Shown in pieces: positions 7,842 to 16,396 of a stretch of 32,693 nucleotides of DNA. The stretch's first letter is position 1. The number at the start of each line of letters is the position of its first letter. Location: contig JAFUMF010000010.1 of NCBI GenBank assembly GCA_017482945.1, positions 1 to 32,693 of the forward strand. Reading direction: 5' to 3'. The position numbers and the translations under genes were made by a program. Origin of the DNA: Lachnospiraceae bacterium. GTDB taxonomy: Bacteria > Bacillota > Clostridia > Lachnospirales > Lachnospiraceae. The notes beneath the pieces are model-generated. The model was not told the DNA's origin, did not search any database, and saw only the letters and a list, made by a program, of their open reading frames with translations.

Positions 7842-8794
7842 TCGTTCCCTTTCTCCCATACTCCAAGGAAGGAGTTGTTAAACTTCGTAAATTCGCCGTT
7901 CTGGCACGCCTTCGCCATGGCCTCTTCCTCGCTGCCGAACCAGAAGCCCGGCCCATCCAGACGTGCAGAGATGTTGGTCACATCACCGGTCTGCGGAAGG
8001 TAATGGTCGGAGTACACAGCCACCGGATAACGGTAGTCCGGCACCGGGTAGTACATGGTGAATTGGCCGCCGAGGGATCTCTTCAAATCCTCAAATAAGC
8101 CCCTAAATTCCACCTCAAGGAATGCAGTCTCAAACTTCTCCGCCCCCATCCAATAGCGAACGCCAGTCTCATTCTCCACTGCCGCAAGCATGGTTCCGCC
8201 CGGTTTCAGGAAATTGGCTGCCGCCCGTAAAATTTCGGTTGCATCTTCTTTCTTGCACTGGCTTAAATGGCCGCCTAAAACCACATAATCAAACGGCTGG
8301 AACATAATTTCCTTCATTGATTTCGCTGCCTTTTCTGTGCCTGAACCGCCATTTCCTACCTTCGGCTTATATTCTTTATAATTTTCTTCATTTCTTACGA
8401 TCGCTGAAACTGCGCCGGCGTTCGGATTCTCCGCCTTCATTTTTTCTACCAGCGCCTTCGCCTCGCGGACATCTGCCAGAATGTCACCTCTCACGAACCG
8501 CACATTGCCGCGTTCTCCATGGCGGATCCGGTTGACCTCTAAATTCTCATCTCTCGGATCCAGGACCACGACCTCGCCGGCCTGTTCTGCAATTATTCCG
8601 GTGAAAGAGCCATAATCAGAACCGATCTGAAGTACTCTTGCATCCGGCTCGAATTCCACCCACTCGAAGAGATTTTCTCTTAACGGTGAAAACGCATAAA
8701 GGCACTGCGGGCTATTTTCGCCCGCAAGTGCCGCATTTATATCATTATTATACTTTTTCAGTAAATCCAGAATATCGTAACTAAAATCGTTCAT
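7838..8794 (-). CDS. Class I SAM-dependent methyltransferase
   Basis: The 318-residue protein has a Rossmann SAM-binding core: motif I VLQIGSDYGSFTG at 54-66, an acidic ribose-binding D79 in VVLDP, then FDYVVLGG and NFLKPGGTMLAAVENETG downstream. A poorly conserved insert rich in K, E and G (about 112-165) separates the halves. No membrane segment is seen. It lies between the Wzt-type ATPase and the kinase-like glycosyltransferase, overlapping the latter by four bases, so the two are probably translationally coupled. Context suggests methylation of a sugar or phosphate on the growing polysaccharide, possibly a chain-end cap. GGGAG lies about seven bases upstream of ATG 8794. Confidence 0.82.
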   Translation of the reverse strand: MNDFSYDILDLLKKYNNDINAALAGENSPQCLYAFSPLRENLFEWVEFEPDARVLQIGSDYGSFTGIIAEQAGEVVVLDPRDENLEVNRIRHGERGNVRFVRGDILADVREAKALVEKMKAENPNAGAVSAIVRNEENYKEYKPKVGNGGSGTEKAAKSMKEIMFQPFDYVVLGGHLSQCKKEDATEILRAAANFLKPGGTMLAAVENETGVRYWMGAEKFETAFLEVEFRGLFEDLKRSLGGQFTMYYPVPDYRYPVAVYSDHYLPQTGDVTNISARLDGPGFWFGSEEEAMAKACQNGEFTKFNNSFLGVWEKGNE

Positions 8795-8883
8795 CTATTT
8801 TCTCCCGAACTTTTCTTCGCCATTCTTACCAAACCAGTCTGAGCAAGCCACTCTTACGGCTCGGCGACTGTGGCGGTACACGT

Positions 8884-10212
8884 TTACGCCTTCGTCAGAG
8901 CCGTCTCGACTTCCGACTCCATGTCATAAACGCCAACGGTATTTTTATTGGAAATCACTGTAATATTCGCCACATTATACAGTCTATGATAAACCACATG
9001 CTCCTCACCCTCAAAGCCGGTGCAGCTCATGGACAAGAGGTACTCGCCACCCTGCAGTGTCATCTTCTGGGTAAAGGAAACATCGTACACATCGCCCGGT
9101 CCCACCGGTTTGACATCCGCACCTTCGTACATCGTGTTGGTACCGGAAAGATCCATTCCTTTCTTATCTCTGATCGTGTACGTAAAGATCGGATTCTGGA
9201 GCGGCGCGTTGAAACGAATGCGCTCCTTGATCGTGAACATCTCACCTTTGATCAGGAGATTGGTCAGATTTCCGCGGGCATCAAAGAGACCCAGATCAAA
9301 AATTTCCGCTCTTCCGTCGCCATATTCCGTACGGTCCGTGTTGATGGTGATCTTCTCTTTCATCAGACCGGTATGGGACATGGCCGCTTCCTTGCTGGAC
9401 ATGGCCTTCTTTTCTGCACCATCAATCTCCATGCCGCCGGAAAAATCATTCTCCAGCTCCTCACGGAGAGAGTCCATCTGGTTAGCGAGAATCTTCTTAT
9501 ATAAATCCACCATGCGGCCCGGCTCACCCTCGGCGATGAACTCGCCCTTATTGAGGAGCACGACCTTGTCACAGTATTTGATAATACTTCCCATATCGTG
9601 GGTAACCATCAGAATCGTCGTGCCGTTCTGGCGGATCTCCTCCATACGGCGGTAACACTTCGCCTGAAAGAACACGTCTCCGACAGAAAGGGCCTCATCA
9701 ACGATCAAAATCTCCGGCTCTACGTTGATCGCCAGCGCAAACGCCAGACGCACGAACATACCACTGGAGTATGTCTTCACCGGCTGATGCACGAAATCAC
9801 CGATGTCCGCGAAATCCAGGATGTCCTGAAGCTTCTCGTCCATCTCCTTCTTCGTAAAGCCCATCATGGTACCGTTCATGTAAATATTTTCAATTCCGGT
9901 GTAGTCCATGTTGAAGCCGGCACCAAGCTCTAACAGCGCGGAAATCTTTCCGTCCACAGTCACTTCGCCGGTGGTCGGTGTCAGAACACCGGTAATGATT
10001 TTAAGGATCGTAGATTTACCGGAGCCGTTGGTTCCGATGATTCCCACAGTCTGTCCCTTTTCCACCTGAAAAGACAGGCCGTTGAGAGCGTAGAAATCCT
10101 TGTGGTAACTCTTATGCTTCGGATTCAGAGACTCCTTCAACCGGTCGATCGGCTTATCATACAATCTATATACTTTTGTTACGTCTTTTACTTCAATCGC
10201 ATTAACGGACAT
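8884..10212 (-). CDS. wzt: Polysaccharide ABC exporter ATPase with Wzt C-terminal domain
   Basis: This is the ATP-binding subunit of a Wzm/Wzt (TagGH-like) exporter. Residues 1-245 hold the ATPase: Walker A GTNGSGKST 60-68, signature YSSGM 148-152, Walker B ILIVDEAL 168-174 and switch H205. Residues about 290-435 match the Wzt C-terminal beta-sandwich type (GDGRAEIFDLGLFD through GGEYLLSMSCTGF), which in O8/O9a systems recognises the modified end of the glycan. At 442 residues it has the long form. AGGAGG precedes ATG 10212. It pairs with the permease upstream and is followed by the methyltransferase. The symbol is by family. Confidence 0.92.
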   Translation of the reverse strand: MSVNAIEVKDVTKVYRLYDKPIDRLKESLNPKHKSYHKDFYALNGLSFQVEKGQTVGIIGTNGSGKSTILKIITGVLTPTTGEVTVDGKISALLELGAGFNMDYTGIENIYMNGTMMGFTKKEMDEKLQDILDFADIGDFVHQPVKTYSSGMFVRLAFALAINVEPEILIVDEALSVGDVFFQAKCYRRMEEIRQNGTTILMVTHDMGSIIKYCDKVVLLNKGEFIAEGEPGRMVDLYKKILANQMDSLREELENDFSGGMEIDGAEKKAMSSKEAAMSHTGLMKEKITINTDRTEYGDGRAEIFDLGLFDARGNLTNLLIKGEMFTIKERIRFNAPLQNPIFTYTIRDKKGMDLSGTNTMYEGADVKPVGPGDVYDVSFTQKMTLQGGEYLLSMSCTGFEGEEHVVYHRLYNVANITVISNKNTVGVYDMESEVETALTKA

Positions 10213-10258
10213 TAGTCCCTCCTACAAATTGTCATCTGCCAAGACAGAAGACTCGTTC

Positions 10259-10278
10259 CCCGGACTTCCCCATCCGGG
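10259..10278 (-). other. Intergenic hairpin between permease and ATPase genes
   Basis: CCCGGA (10259-10264) and TCCGGG (10273-10278) can pair around an 8-base loop in the 83-base gap between the exporter genes. No T run follows, so it is not a terminator; it may stabilise or process the mRNA. Confidence 0.4.
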
Positions 10279-10295
10279 CCGCCGGCCGATGCCGA

Positions 10296-11114
10296 CTATA
10301 ATACATCAGAAAAATGCGGGCGCAGGCGTTTGAATACTTTCAGTCCCACCAGCATTATCACAATGGTCACGCCCCAGAAATAAACAGTCAAAGTCGGGCG
10401 CATCCAGAACCAGTCACCAGTTAACATGCTGTCACGATAACCGGCCGCAATATAATAAAACGGATTCAGCTTCAAAATAAACGGAGCCATGGTCAGTCCA
10501 CGGTCCACGAACAGGTTCTCACTGTACATGATCGGAGTCAGCCACATGCCAAACTGCAGACAGATGCTTACGATCTGCGCCATGTCCTTAAAGAACACCT
10601 GAATCGCACTGGTCAAATACGAAATTGCCAGAGCGAGCATGGACGCCGCAAACGCATAGTAAATAATCTGCAGCCAGGAAACCTGCGGCATCTCACCGCT
10701 GATCAGAAACACGACAAACATAATTACCACAAAGAACGCATGCACAAACAGGCAGGAGATCAGCTTGATAATCGGCAGCATTTCTACCTTGAACACGACC
10801 TTCTTCACCAGATAATTATACTCCTGCAGACACCCCGTGCCACAGTTTAACGCCTCTGAAAAGAAAAACCATGGTGCAATTCCAGGCACCAGCCACTGCA
10901 CATAAGAAGCATTCGGCACCGGCGGCGCACTCTTAAATCCATATGGACCAAAAATGATCCAGTAAATCAAAACGGTAACGATCGGCTGGACAAACATCCA
11001 GACAATACCGAAATAAGAGCCCACGAACCGCTTCCTGAAATCAGCCTTCGCCAGATCCCAGACAAGCCGCCGCTTTGCAAACAGCTCTTTTATAAGAGAA
11101 ATCACATAATTCAC
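10296..11114 (-). CDS. wzm: Polysaccharide ABC exporter permease (Wzm/TagG type)
   Basis: This 272-residue integral membrane protein has about six hydrophobic spans and the ABC-2 permease features of polysaccharide exporters, including the N-terminal DLAKADFRKRFVGSYFG segment before the first span. With the adjacent Wzt-type ATPase it should move lipid-linked polysaccharide across the membrane. Translation begins at GTG 11112-11114, with GAGGG about nine bases upstream; no better ATG is available. It starts 15 bases after rmlC, so the two are co-transcribed. Confidence 0.9.
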   Translation of the reverse strand: MNYVISLIKELFAKRRLVWDLAKADFRKRFVGSYFGIVWMFVQPIVTVLIYWIIFGPYGFKSAPPVPNASYVQWLVPGIAPWFFFSEALNCGTGCLQEYNYLVKKVVFKVEMLPIIKLISCLFVHAFFVVIMFVVFLISGEMPQVSWLQIIYYAFAASMLALAISYLTSAIQVFFKDMAQIVSICLQFGMWLTPIMYSENLFVDRGLTMAPFILKLNPFYYIAAGYRDSMLTGDWFWMRPTLTVYFWGVTIVIMLVGLKVFKRLRPHFSDVL

Positions 11115-11129
11115 GCGATAAAACCCTCA

Positions 11130-11705
11130 CTATTTCTCGAATTTAAAAATCTCGTCAAACTTGCCCCACTTGGTATCCTTCTCAGAAAGCAGAACTTCCA
11201 TATCCTCAGTAATCGGCCATTTCACGCCAATGGTCTCATCATTCCAAAGCAGACCACCCTCATCACCCGGATGATAGAAGTCCGTACACTTATAAGCAAA
11301 CTCCGCCTCGTCAGAAAGCACTAAAAATCCATGGGCAAATCCCTCCGGAATATAAAACTGCTTCTTATTCTCCGCAGTCAGCTCCACACCATACCACTTA
11401 CCATAAGTCTCAGAATTTGTTCTAAGATCCACAGCCACATCAAACACTGCACCACGGATCGCACGAACTAACTTACCCTGCGGAAACTGCTTCTGAAAAT
11501 GCAGACCACGAAGCACGCCCTTCACAGACATAGACTGATTATCCTGCACAAACACCATATCCAGTCCGGCTTCCTTAAAATCATTCTGATTATAAGTCTC
11601 CACAAAATAACCACGCGCATCCTTAAACACAGTCGGCTCAATCACAAAAAGACCTTCAATAACTTTTCCATCCACCTCACACGGTGTAACCGTAATCTTA
11701 CCCAT
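11130..11705 (-). CDS. rmlC: dTDP-4-dehydrorhamnose 3,5-epimerase
   Basis: RmlC epimerises C3 and C5 of dTDP-4-keto-6-deoxyglucose, the third step to dTDP-L-rhamnose. The 191-residue length is standard. Family marks are RGYFVETYN at 31-39, GLHFQ with the catalytic base H69, K79, VAVDLR at 91-95, and FAHGFLVL at 123-130 followed by Y138 and the DFYHPGDEGG segment. GAGGT lies seven bases upstream of ATG 11705. It is first behind the promoter at 11805-11833. rmlA, rmlB and rmlD are absent here and must lie elsewhere if the pathway is complete. Confidence 0.96.
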   Translation of the reverse strand: MGKITVTPCEVDGKVIEGLFVIEPTVFKDARGYFVETYNQNDFKEAGLDMVFVQDNQSMSVKGVLRGLHFQKQFPQGKLVRAIRGAVFDVAVDLRTNSETYGKWYGVELTAENKKQFYIPEGFAHGFLVLSDEAEFAYKCTDFYHPGDEGGLLWNDETIGVKWPITEDMEVLLSEKDTKWGKFDEIFKFEK

Positions 11706-11804
11706 ACTAATTACCTCACTTCCACAATATTTATTCTAAACCGTATTTTATCATCAGTTCTCTGCGTACTTCCGCCAATTTGACTCAACAAAAAATCACT
11801 CTAA

Positions 11805-11833
11805 ATCATACCATCATAATCTCAAACTGACAA
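11805..11833 (-). promoter_or_regulatory. Sigma-A-type promoter for the rmlC-exporter operon
   Basis: On the minus strand TTGTCA (11828-11833) and TATGAT (11805-11810) are separated by exactly 17 bases. The -35 lies inside the last codons of the DUF2142 gene. Transcription would start near 11798, leaving an untranslated leader of about 90 bases before rmlC. Confidence 0.7.
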
Positions 11834-13448
11834 TACTAAACACCCGCAAAAGCACATAACAGTTGAGCGCACACATATAAAATACTAACGTTTCATCACT
11901 GCCACCCGTGCGCACGACCCTGTCGCTCTTCAAACACATAAACACAAACGGAATCACCGGAAGCAGGTATCTTCCCTGCACCCCTTCAACCACCTGTGAA
12001 CTCAAAGGCGTCCAGGCGATCAACATCGCCGTCATCAATCCAAGAAGACATCCAACTGCCAGAAAGCAAACCCAGGCCTTCTGCCAGCCCTTCATATAAA
12101 GTGGCTCCCCTGCATTCCGAAGACTCAGCAGCACTAAGCAGACCGCCATAGCCCCCACAACCCAAAACGGCACCGAAAGAACCGGATCCAAGTTTCCAAG
12201 CATACTGCCAAACAACTGCAGCGTCCATTCATCCCCCAAATGCACCAGTGAATCATACATCACCCGCGCAAAATTCAAAGGATTATGCAAAATCCAGGAA
12301 AAGCTATACGCCGGCTCCGCCGCCCACTCCACATAGGTATCCGTAGAAACCGCATAATTCGTAATCGTCGCCCGATTCACCAGAATCATCGCAGCCCCAA
12401 ACGCCACCAGCACAGCCGCAGCCGAAACCGTCCACTTCTTCCAATCCCCAAACTTCTTCACCGGAATCAAAAGTGCAAATCCCATCATCACCGCATAGAC
12501 CATCTTACACGGTCCAAACGCCGCCGCGAGCACCGCAAGCAGCACGATATCTTTTATCTCCACCATCGGCTTCGCATACGCCAGATGCAGACAATAGCTT
12601 CCAAAAAAGAAACAGGTCGCCATCAAAAATGCGTCATAGGAATAAGATGCCGCCAGATGAAGCGCCATCGGAAGCACCGACACCCCAAAGAGCACCATCT
12701 TCCCAAACGGCAGCACCTTCACTGCCCCATACACCATTCCGGCATAAAACAGCAGATTAAAGAATCGTCCCAAGAACGCCAGCACAATACAGTTTACACC
12801 AAGCAACCTGCCAAGAGTGATTCCAATGGCCGGTGCCAGATAAGAAACCGGAGTCGTATGATTCTGTCCATTGACCGAGGAGACCATGACCTTCTGCTCA
12901 TCCTCGACGAAAATCGGAAACGCCCGGTCATAAATCTTCTGCCAGGTATCCTCTGTAAGCGTCCGGCCAAGGGATGTTCTCACCTCGTCCCCGCTCACTT
13001 GTTCCACATTCTGTAAGAACTCGTCCTCTTTTCTCATAAGAACGAACCCATACTCATCCGTCCGCTCCATCCCCATCATCTGGTTGGAGATCGCGTAGGC
13101 ACTTGCAAAATGTGCGATCTCATCCGGAGCCGAAAGCGGCGGCAGCACGACCATGTACATTCCGCCCAGCACCAGAACAGCCAAAAAAGCACAAACCTCT
13201 ACCCGCACCCGCTTCCACCAGGAACTGTTCCATCGAACCTTTCCCTCGCTGCACGGCCACAAAAACAACGCGCCGAACACCGCCAGGAAAGCAGCCGCGG
13301 CCACCAAAAGCCCTATATACAGATCACAAAGCCAGAAATCCCCGGACGCCGCTACGCCTCTTCGGGTTTCCAGAAAATGCCATCCACCAAGGACAGCCAC
13401 CAACAGGACCATAATCCACGGCCCTGAAATCTTTAATTTCTGTTTCAT
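11814..13448 (-). CDS. DUF2142 polytopic membrane protein (putative GT-C glycosyltransferase)
   Basis: This 544-residue protein has about a dozen hydrophobic spans. After the second span a conserved loop reads PPLSAPDEIAHFASAYAIS (about 106-124), the hallmark of DUF2142 proteins. These are distantly GT-C-like, with an acidic loop motif suited to using polyprenyl-phosphate sugars outside the membrane. It overlaps the DUF2304 gene by four bases, and a DPM1-like transferase precedes that. The grouping suggests external side-chain glycosylation. A polysaccharide polymerase role is possible. The family is confident, the function inferred. Confidence 0.82.
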   Translation of the reverse strand: MKQKLKISGPWIMVLLVAVLGGWHFLETRRGVAASGDFWLCDLYIGLLVAAAAFLAVFGALFLWPCSEGKVRWNSSWWKRVRVEVCAFLAVLVLGGMYMVVLPPLSAPDEIAHFASAYAISNQMMGMERTDEYGFVLMRKEDEFLQNVEQVSGDEVRTSLGRTLTEDTWQKIYDRAFPIFVEDEQKVMVSSVNGQNHTTPVSYLAPAIGITLGRLLGVNCIVLAFLGRFFNLLFYAGMVYGAVKVLPFGKMVLFGVSVLPMALHLAASYSYDAFLMATCFFFGSYCLHLAYAKPMVEIKDIVLLAVLAAAFGPCKMVYAVMMGFALLIPVKKFGDWKKWTVSAAAVLVAFGAAMILVNRATITNYAVSTDTYVEWAAEPAYSFSWILHNPLNFARVMYDSLVHLGDEWTLQLFGSMLGNLDPVLSVPFWVVGAMAVCLVLLSLRNAGEPLYMKGWQKAWVCFLAVGCLLGLMTAMLIAWTPLSSQVVEGVQGRYLLPVIPFVFMCLKSDRVVRTGGSDETLVFYMCALNCYVLLRVFSIVSLRL

Positions 13449-13825
13449 GAATTGGTTTCTTCCTTCATTTCTTCTACCGGATCATTTTTTTCATTCCGGA
13501 TATTTTCGTCAATGGCAATCCGCGCCACCAAATCCTTCATCTTCGCTTCCAGCTGGGAAATCTTCGTGGACATCTGGAACATCCGCACAATCAGAACGAA
13601 AATAATAAACAGGAAAATAAAATTCGCCGGAGCCTGGGTTCCAACCAGCTCTGACATCTTAAACACGATCTGCGGAAAGACACTAAAAAGAATCAGCATG
13701 AACGAAAATCCGATCCAGAACAGAGAATCCTCGATCATCATTTTCTCTTTCCGGATTTTTCGCATGATCAAAAGTGTTGTACCCACTGAAGCAAGAATCA
13801 ACACACTTCGAAGTAACAATGACAT
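13445..13825 (-). CDS. DUF2304 small membrane protein
   Basis: The 126-residue protein has three hydrophobic spans (about 4-20, 33-52 and 66-83), then a charged, probably coiled-coil tail from about 88 (STKISQLEAKMKDL). This is the layout of DUF2304 proteins that accompany DPM1-like transferases in polysaccharide loci. It sits between such a transferase (10-base gap) and DUF2142 (4-base overlap). It may anchor the transferase or help flip the lipid-linked sugar, by analogy with GtrA. AGGAGG stands seven bases before ATG 13825. Confidence 0.8.
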   Translation of the reverse strand: MSLLLRSVLILASVGTTLLIMRKIRKEKMMIEDSLFWIGFSFMLILFSVFPQIVFKMSELVGTQAPANFIFLFIIFVLIVRMFQMSTKISQLEAKMKDLVARIAIDENIRNEKNDPVEEMKEETNS

Positions 13826-13835
13826 AATCTTCCTC

Positions 13836-14531
13836 CTAAGAACGGTCCCGTTTTCGGAAATTCTGGATCAGCAAAATCGATACCAGCATCTGGGTCATGT
13901 ATTTTGCCGCACGAACCGGGGTCAGATAACTGGTTCCACTGATTCGCTCGTCCATGATGACCGGGACCTCGGCCACCTTTGCCCCCTGCTTCACCAGGTA
14001 GGACACCGTGTCCGGCTCCGGACCGTAGTTCAGTCCCTGGGCAAATTCGCGGATCATCTTGCGGCTGAACATTCTCATGCCGGACGTCGGGTCTTTTATG
14101 TCCGCCCCTGTCGTGATCCGGATCGCGAACTGGAGAAGGTTACTTCCGAGCATTCTCATGGTCATCGGCTTCTTCTCGTTGATGAATCGGGAGCCGATCA
14201 CAATATCGTAGCCCTCGTCCATTTTCTTTTTCATGTCACCGACAAAGTCCGGTCTGTGCTGGCCATCGCCGTCCAGCTGGATCGCACACTCGTATCCTTT
14301 CGCATAAGCATAGCGGATTCCCGCCTGGAATGCGCCCGCCAGGCCCAGATTCACCGGCAGATCCAGGAAATTATACCCGCGTCTTCTGCAGATCTCGCCG
14401 GTCTTGTCCTTAGATCCGTCGTTGATCACCACATAATCATACTGCGGAAAGTTCTGAATCAGATGGTCCACGACTCTCTCAATATTCTCTTCTTCATTAT
14501 ACGCAGGGATCATAATCAAAACATTCGACAT
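13836..14531 (-). CDS. DPM1/GtrB-like family 2 glycosyltransferase
   Basis: The 231-residue GT-A enzyme has IPAYNEEENI at 8-17, NDGSKDKT at 37-44, and the DxD-bearing DGDGQH at 87-92, followed by GSRF at 113-116. These are typical of transferases that load a sugar onto polyprenyl phosphate. It lacks the C-terminal membrane spans of GtrB; the neighbouring DUF2304 protein may supply the anchor. AAGGAT lies about nine bases before ATG 14531. The sugar it uses is unknown. Confidence 0.88.
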   Translation of the reverse strand: MSNVLIMIPAYNEEENIERVVDHLIQNFPQYDYVVINDGSKDKTGEICRRRGYNFLDLPVNLGLAGAFQAGIRYAYAKGYECAIQLDGDGQHRPDFVGDMKKKMDEGYDIVIGSRFINEKKPMTMRMLGSNLLQFAIRITTGADIKDPTSGMRMFSRKMIREFAQGLNYGPEPDTVSYLVKQGAKVAEVPVIMDERISGTSYLTPVRAAKYMTQMLVSILLIQNFRKRDRS

Positions 14532-14538
14532 GTCCGGC

Positions 14539-15468
14539 TTATCCTTTCCAGTAATTCTTGTTCATGGTACACTGCAGGATCACAAAATACGGCAGTTTTT
14601 TGTATTTCTTCCCCAGCAGATATCCCATATACTTGCAGCCGCTGATGTACACAAGCTTCGGTACCAGGTGTATTTTTCCATGATTCACCAGATAACTTGC
14701 CGTGTTCTTCACAAGCTTCACACCCTCGCCCTCCGAACGGATGCCTTCGAACACCTCCGGATGGTCCTTCTGAGACACTGCCAGGTCAAAGTTCCTGCAA
14801 AACTGCTGAACTCCCGTGTAATTGTGGGAATGGATCACCCGCGCGTCAGCCGCGTAGGCAACACCATAGCCATTCTGGATCAGCTTTGCAGCAAAAATCA
14901 TATCTTCATTAAAAATTGTTTTCTTCGTAAATCCACCAAGCTCCACATAAAGCGCTCTCTTATAAGCCGCACAGACATTGGAGCAGAAGTAGGTCTTAAT
15001 TCCAAGTTCCGGAAGATCAGCTGCCACCTTTACCCGGCTCTCCGCCGGATAGTTGAAGCTTCTTGTGTACCGCTCGATGATATTGCAGTCTTTTTCCGGG
15101 AGCTGTCTCGCGTACGCCGCTCCGATATAGTCCTCCGCCATCAGCGCGTCAGTCAGCGTTTCGATCAGCTTCCGGTCCACCGGCATGGCATCATGAGTCA
15201 TCAGCACGCAGATATCCGCATCCGACTCCATGATTCCCGCATGTCTTGTGGCACCATGGTCAAATTCTTCCTTCGTCACATGGAACACGGAAAGATTCTC
15301 AGGCAGACTGTTTTCCGCAAGTGCCTCCGCCCAGTCCTCCCAGAGGTCTTTTTCTGTATTCATTATGATAAAACGGTTCACCGGTCTGGTCTGCTTTGAC
15401 AGGCGTCTTAACATCTCCAGAAATCTCGCCCCTGGCCGGTAAACAGGGATGATCACATCTACCTTCAT
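14539..15468 (-). CDS. Rhamnosyltransferase-like family 2 glycosyltransferase
   Basis: A 309-residue cytoplasmic GT-A enzyme. It opens VDVIIPVYRPG. It carries EEFDHGATRH at 67-76, a segment characteristic of bacterial rhamnosyltransferases, and a metal-binding THD at 91-93. The acceptor region includes FCSNVCAAYKR and FNEDMIFAAKLIQNGY, the usual ED motif. Together with rmlC it supports rhamnose in the polymer. GGAG lies seven bases before ATG 15468. The activity is a family-level inference; linkage cannot be read. Confidence 0.82.
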   Translation of the reverse strand: MKVDVIIPVYRPGARFLEMLRRLSKQTRPVNRFIIMNTEKDLWEDWAEALAENSLPENLSVFHVTKEEFDHGATRHAGIMESDADICVLMTHDAMPVDRKLIETLTDALMAEDYIGAAYARQLPEKDCNIIERYTRSFNYPAESRVKVAADLPELGIKTYFCSNVCAAYKRALYVELGGFTKKTIFNEDMIFAAKLIQNGYGVAYAADARVIHSHNYTGVQQFCRNFDLAVSQKDHPEVFEGIRSEGEGVKLVKNTASYLVNHGKIHLVPKLVYISGCKYMGYLLGKKYKKLPYFVILQCTMNKNYWKG

Positions 15469-15559
15469 TTCACCACTCCTACTTTCTTCATTTCGTAAAT
15501 CATTTCCGACACTCTACAGTCACTAAACTGCATTTTTCCGGTTCATTGGTCAGAATCTG

Positions 15560-16396
15560 CTATGACTCATAATTCTCGTATGCCTTCTTATAATAACGCA
15601 TCAGGATCTTTACCATCCACTCCGGCCACATTTTCTGGAACATGGCGATTTCATCCTGACTTCGTCTATTGTCTTCGATGCACTGTTTCGTAGTGGCACC
15701 GTCGTGGACTCTGTATGCAATAAGCGGTGTCTCGGCGCAGATAAAGCGGCCCGGCTTCATCGCCAGCTCATACAGATTCTCCCAGTCCAACGCAAATTCC
15801 ATATCCGATGCGAACATGTCATCGCCGATAAAATCATGGTTGTAAGTACAGCTTGGACAGCAGATGGAGTTTCCAAACATCAGCACACTCTTTTTCACCC
15901 AGGTCTGATCCGCTATTTTGCGAAGTCGGAGCGGAAGACGAAGAATTTTCTTCACGAACCGTACCAAATCCCCTGTGACCATTTTCGTTCCGCCCGGATA
16001 CACAGTTCCGTCCGAAAGAATTCCTTCCTCTGTCCGAAGCACCACATAATCCGAACAAAAAACAGTCATGTCCGGGTAAGTTTCGTAGGCTTTTAACAGT
16101 TCTTCTGTATAGTTGGGATGGTATTTATCGTCCTGATGGGCGATGGTCACGAGGCTGTGGTCCTTTCCGGCCAGTCTCCAGCCAAAGAGCCAGTCTTCTT
16201 TCAGGCTGCTCTCGCCATCGCGGACGAACACCGGGATTCTGTACTTTTCCGCAAGCTTATCAATGTACTCCGAAGGTGTGGATGTGACCAGATAAATGTC
16301 AGATTTCACCTTCTGTCTCCTGAGCGACCGGATGCAAAACTCCAGATATGGACTTTTCTTATATGCACAGATCACAAACGCATGGGTCCTGCTCAA
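15560..16396 (-). CDS. Family 2-like glycosyltransferase with TTG start
   Basis: This 278-residue GT-A-like protein begins HAFVICAYKKSPYLEFCIRS, has the metal-site AHQDDKYHPNY at 86-96, and a late SDMEFALDWENLYEL region. The start is TTG 16396, overlapping the previous stop as TTGA, with GAGGG about seven bases upstream. Translational coupling to the flippase-like gene is therefore likely and expression may be low. The 91-base gap downstream holds nothing recognisable. Donor and acceptor are unknown. Confidence 0.78.
   Translation of the reverse strand: MSRTHAFVICAYKKSPYLEFCIRSLRRQKVKSDIYLVTSTPSEYIDKLAEKYRIPVFVRDGESSLKEDWLFGWRLAGKDHSLVTIAHQDDKYHPNYTEELLKAYETYPDMTVFCSDYVVLRTEEGILSDGTVYPGGTKMVTGDLVRFVKKILRLPLRLRKIADQTWVKKSVLMFGNSICCPSCTYNHDFIGDDMFASDMEFALDWENLYELAMKPGRFICAETPLIAYRVHDGATTKQCIEDNRRSQDEIAMFQKMWPEWMVKILMRYYKKAYENYES

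Noticed and set aside
12285..13016. Plus-strand 243-residue frame rich in R, H and K
   Set aside because: It is a shadow of the hydrophobic DUF2142 gene; the basic, low-complexity composition is what antisense reading of membrane codons gives.
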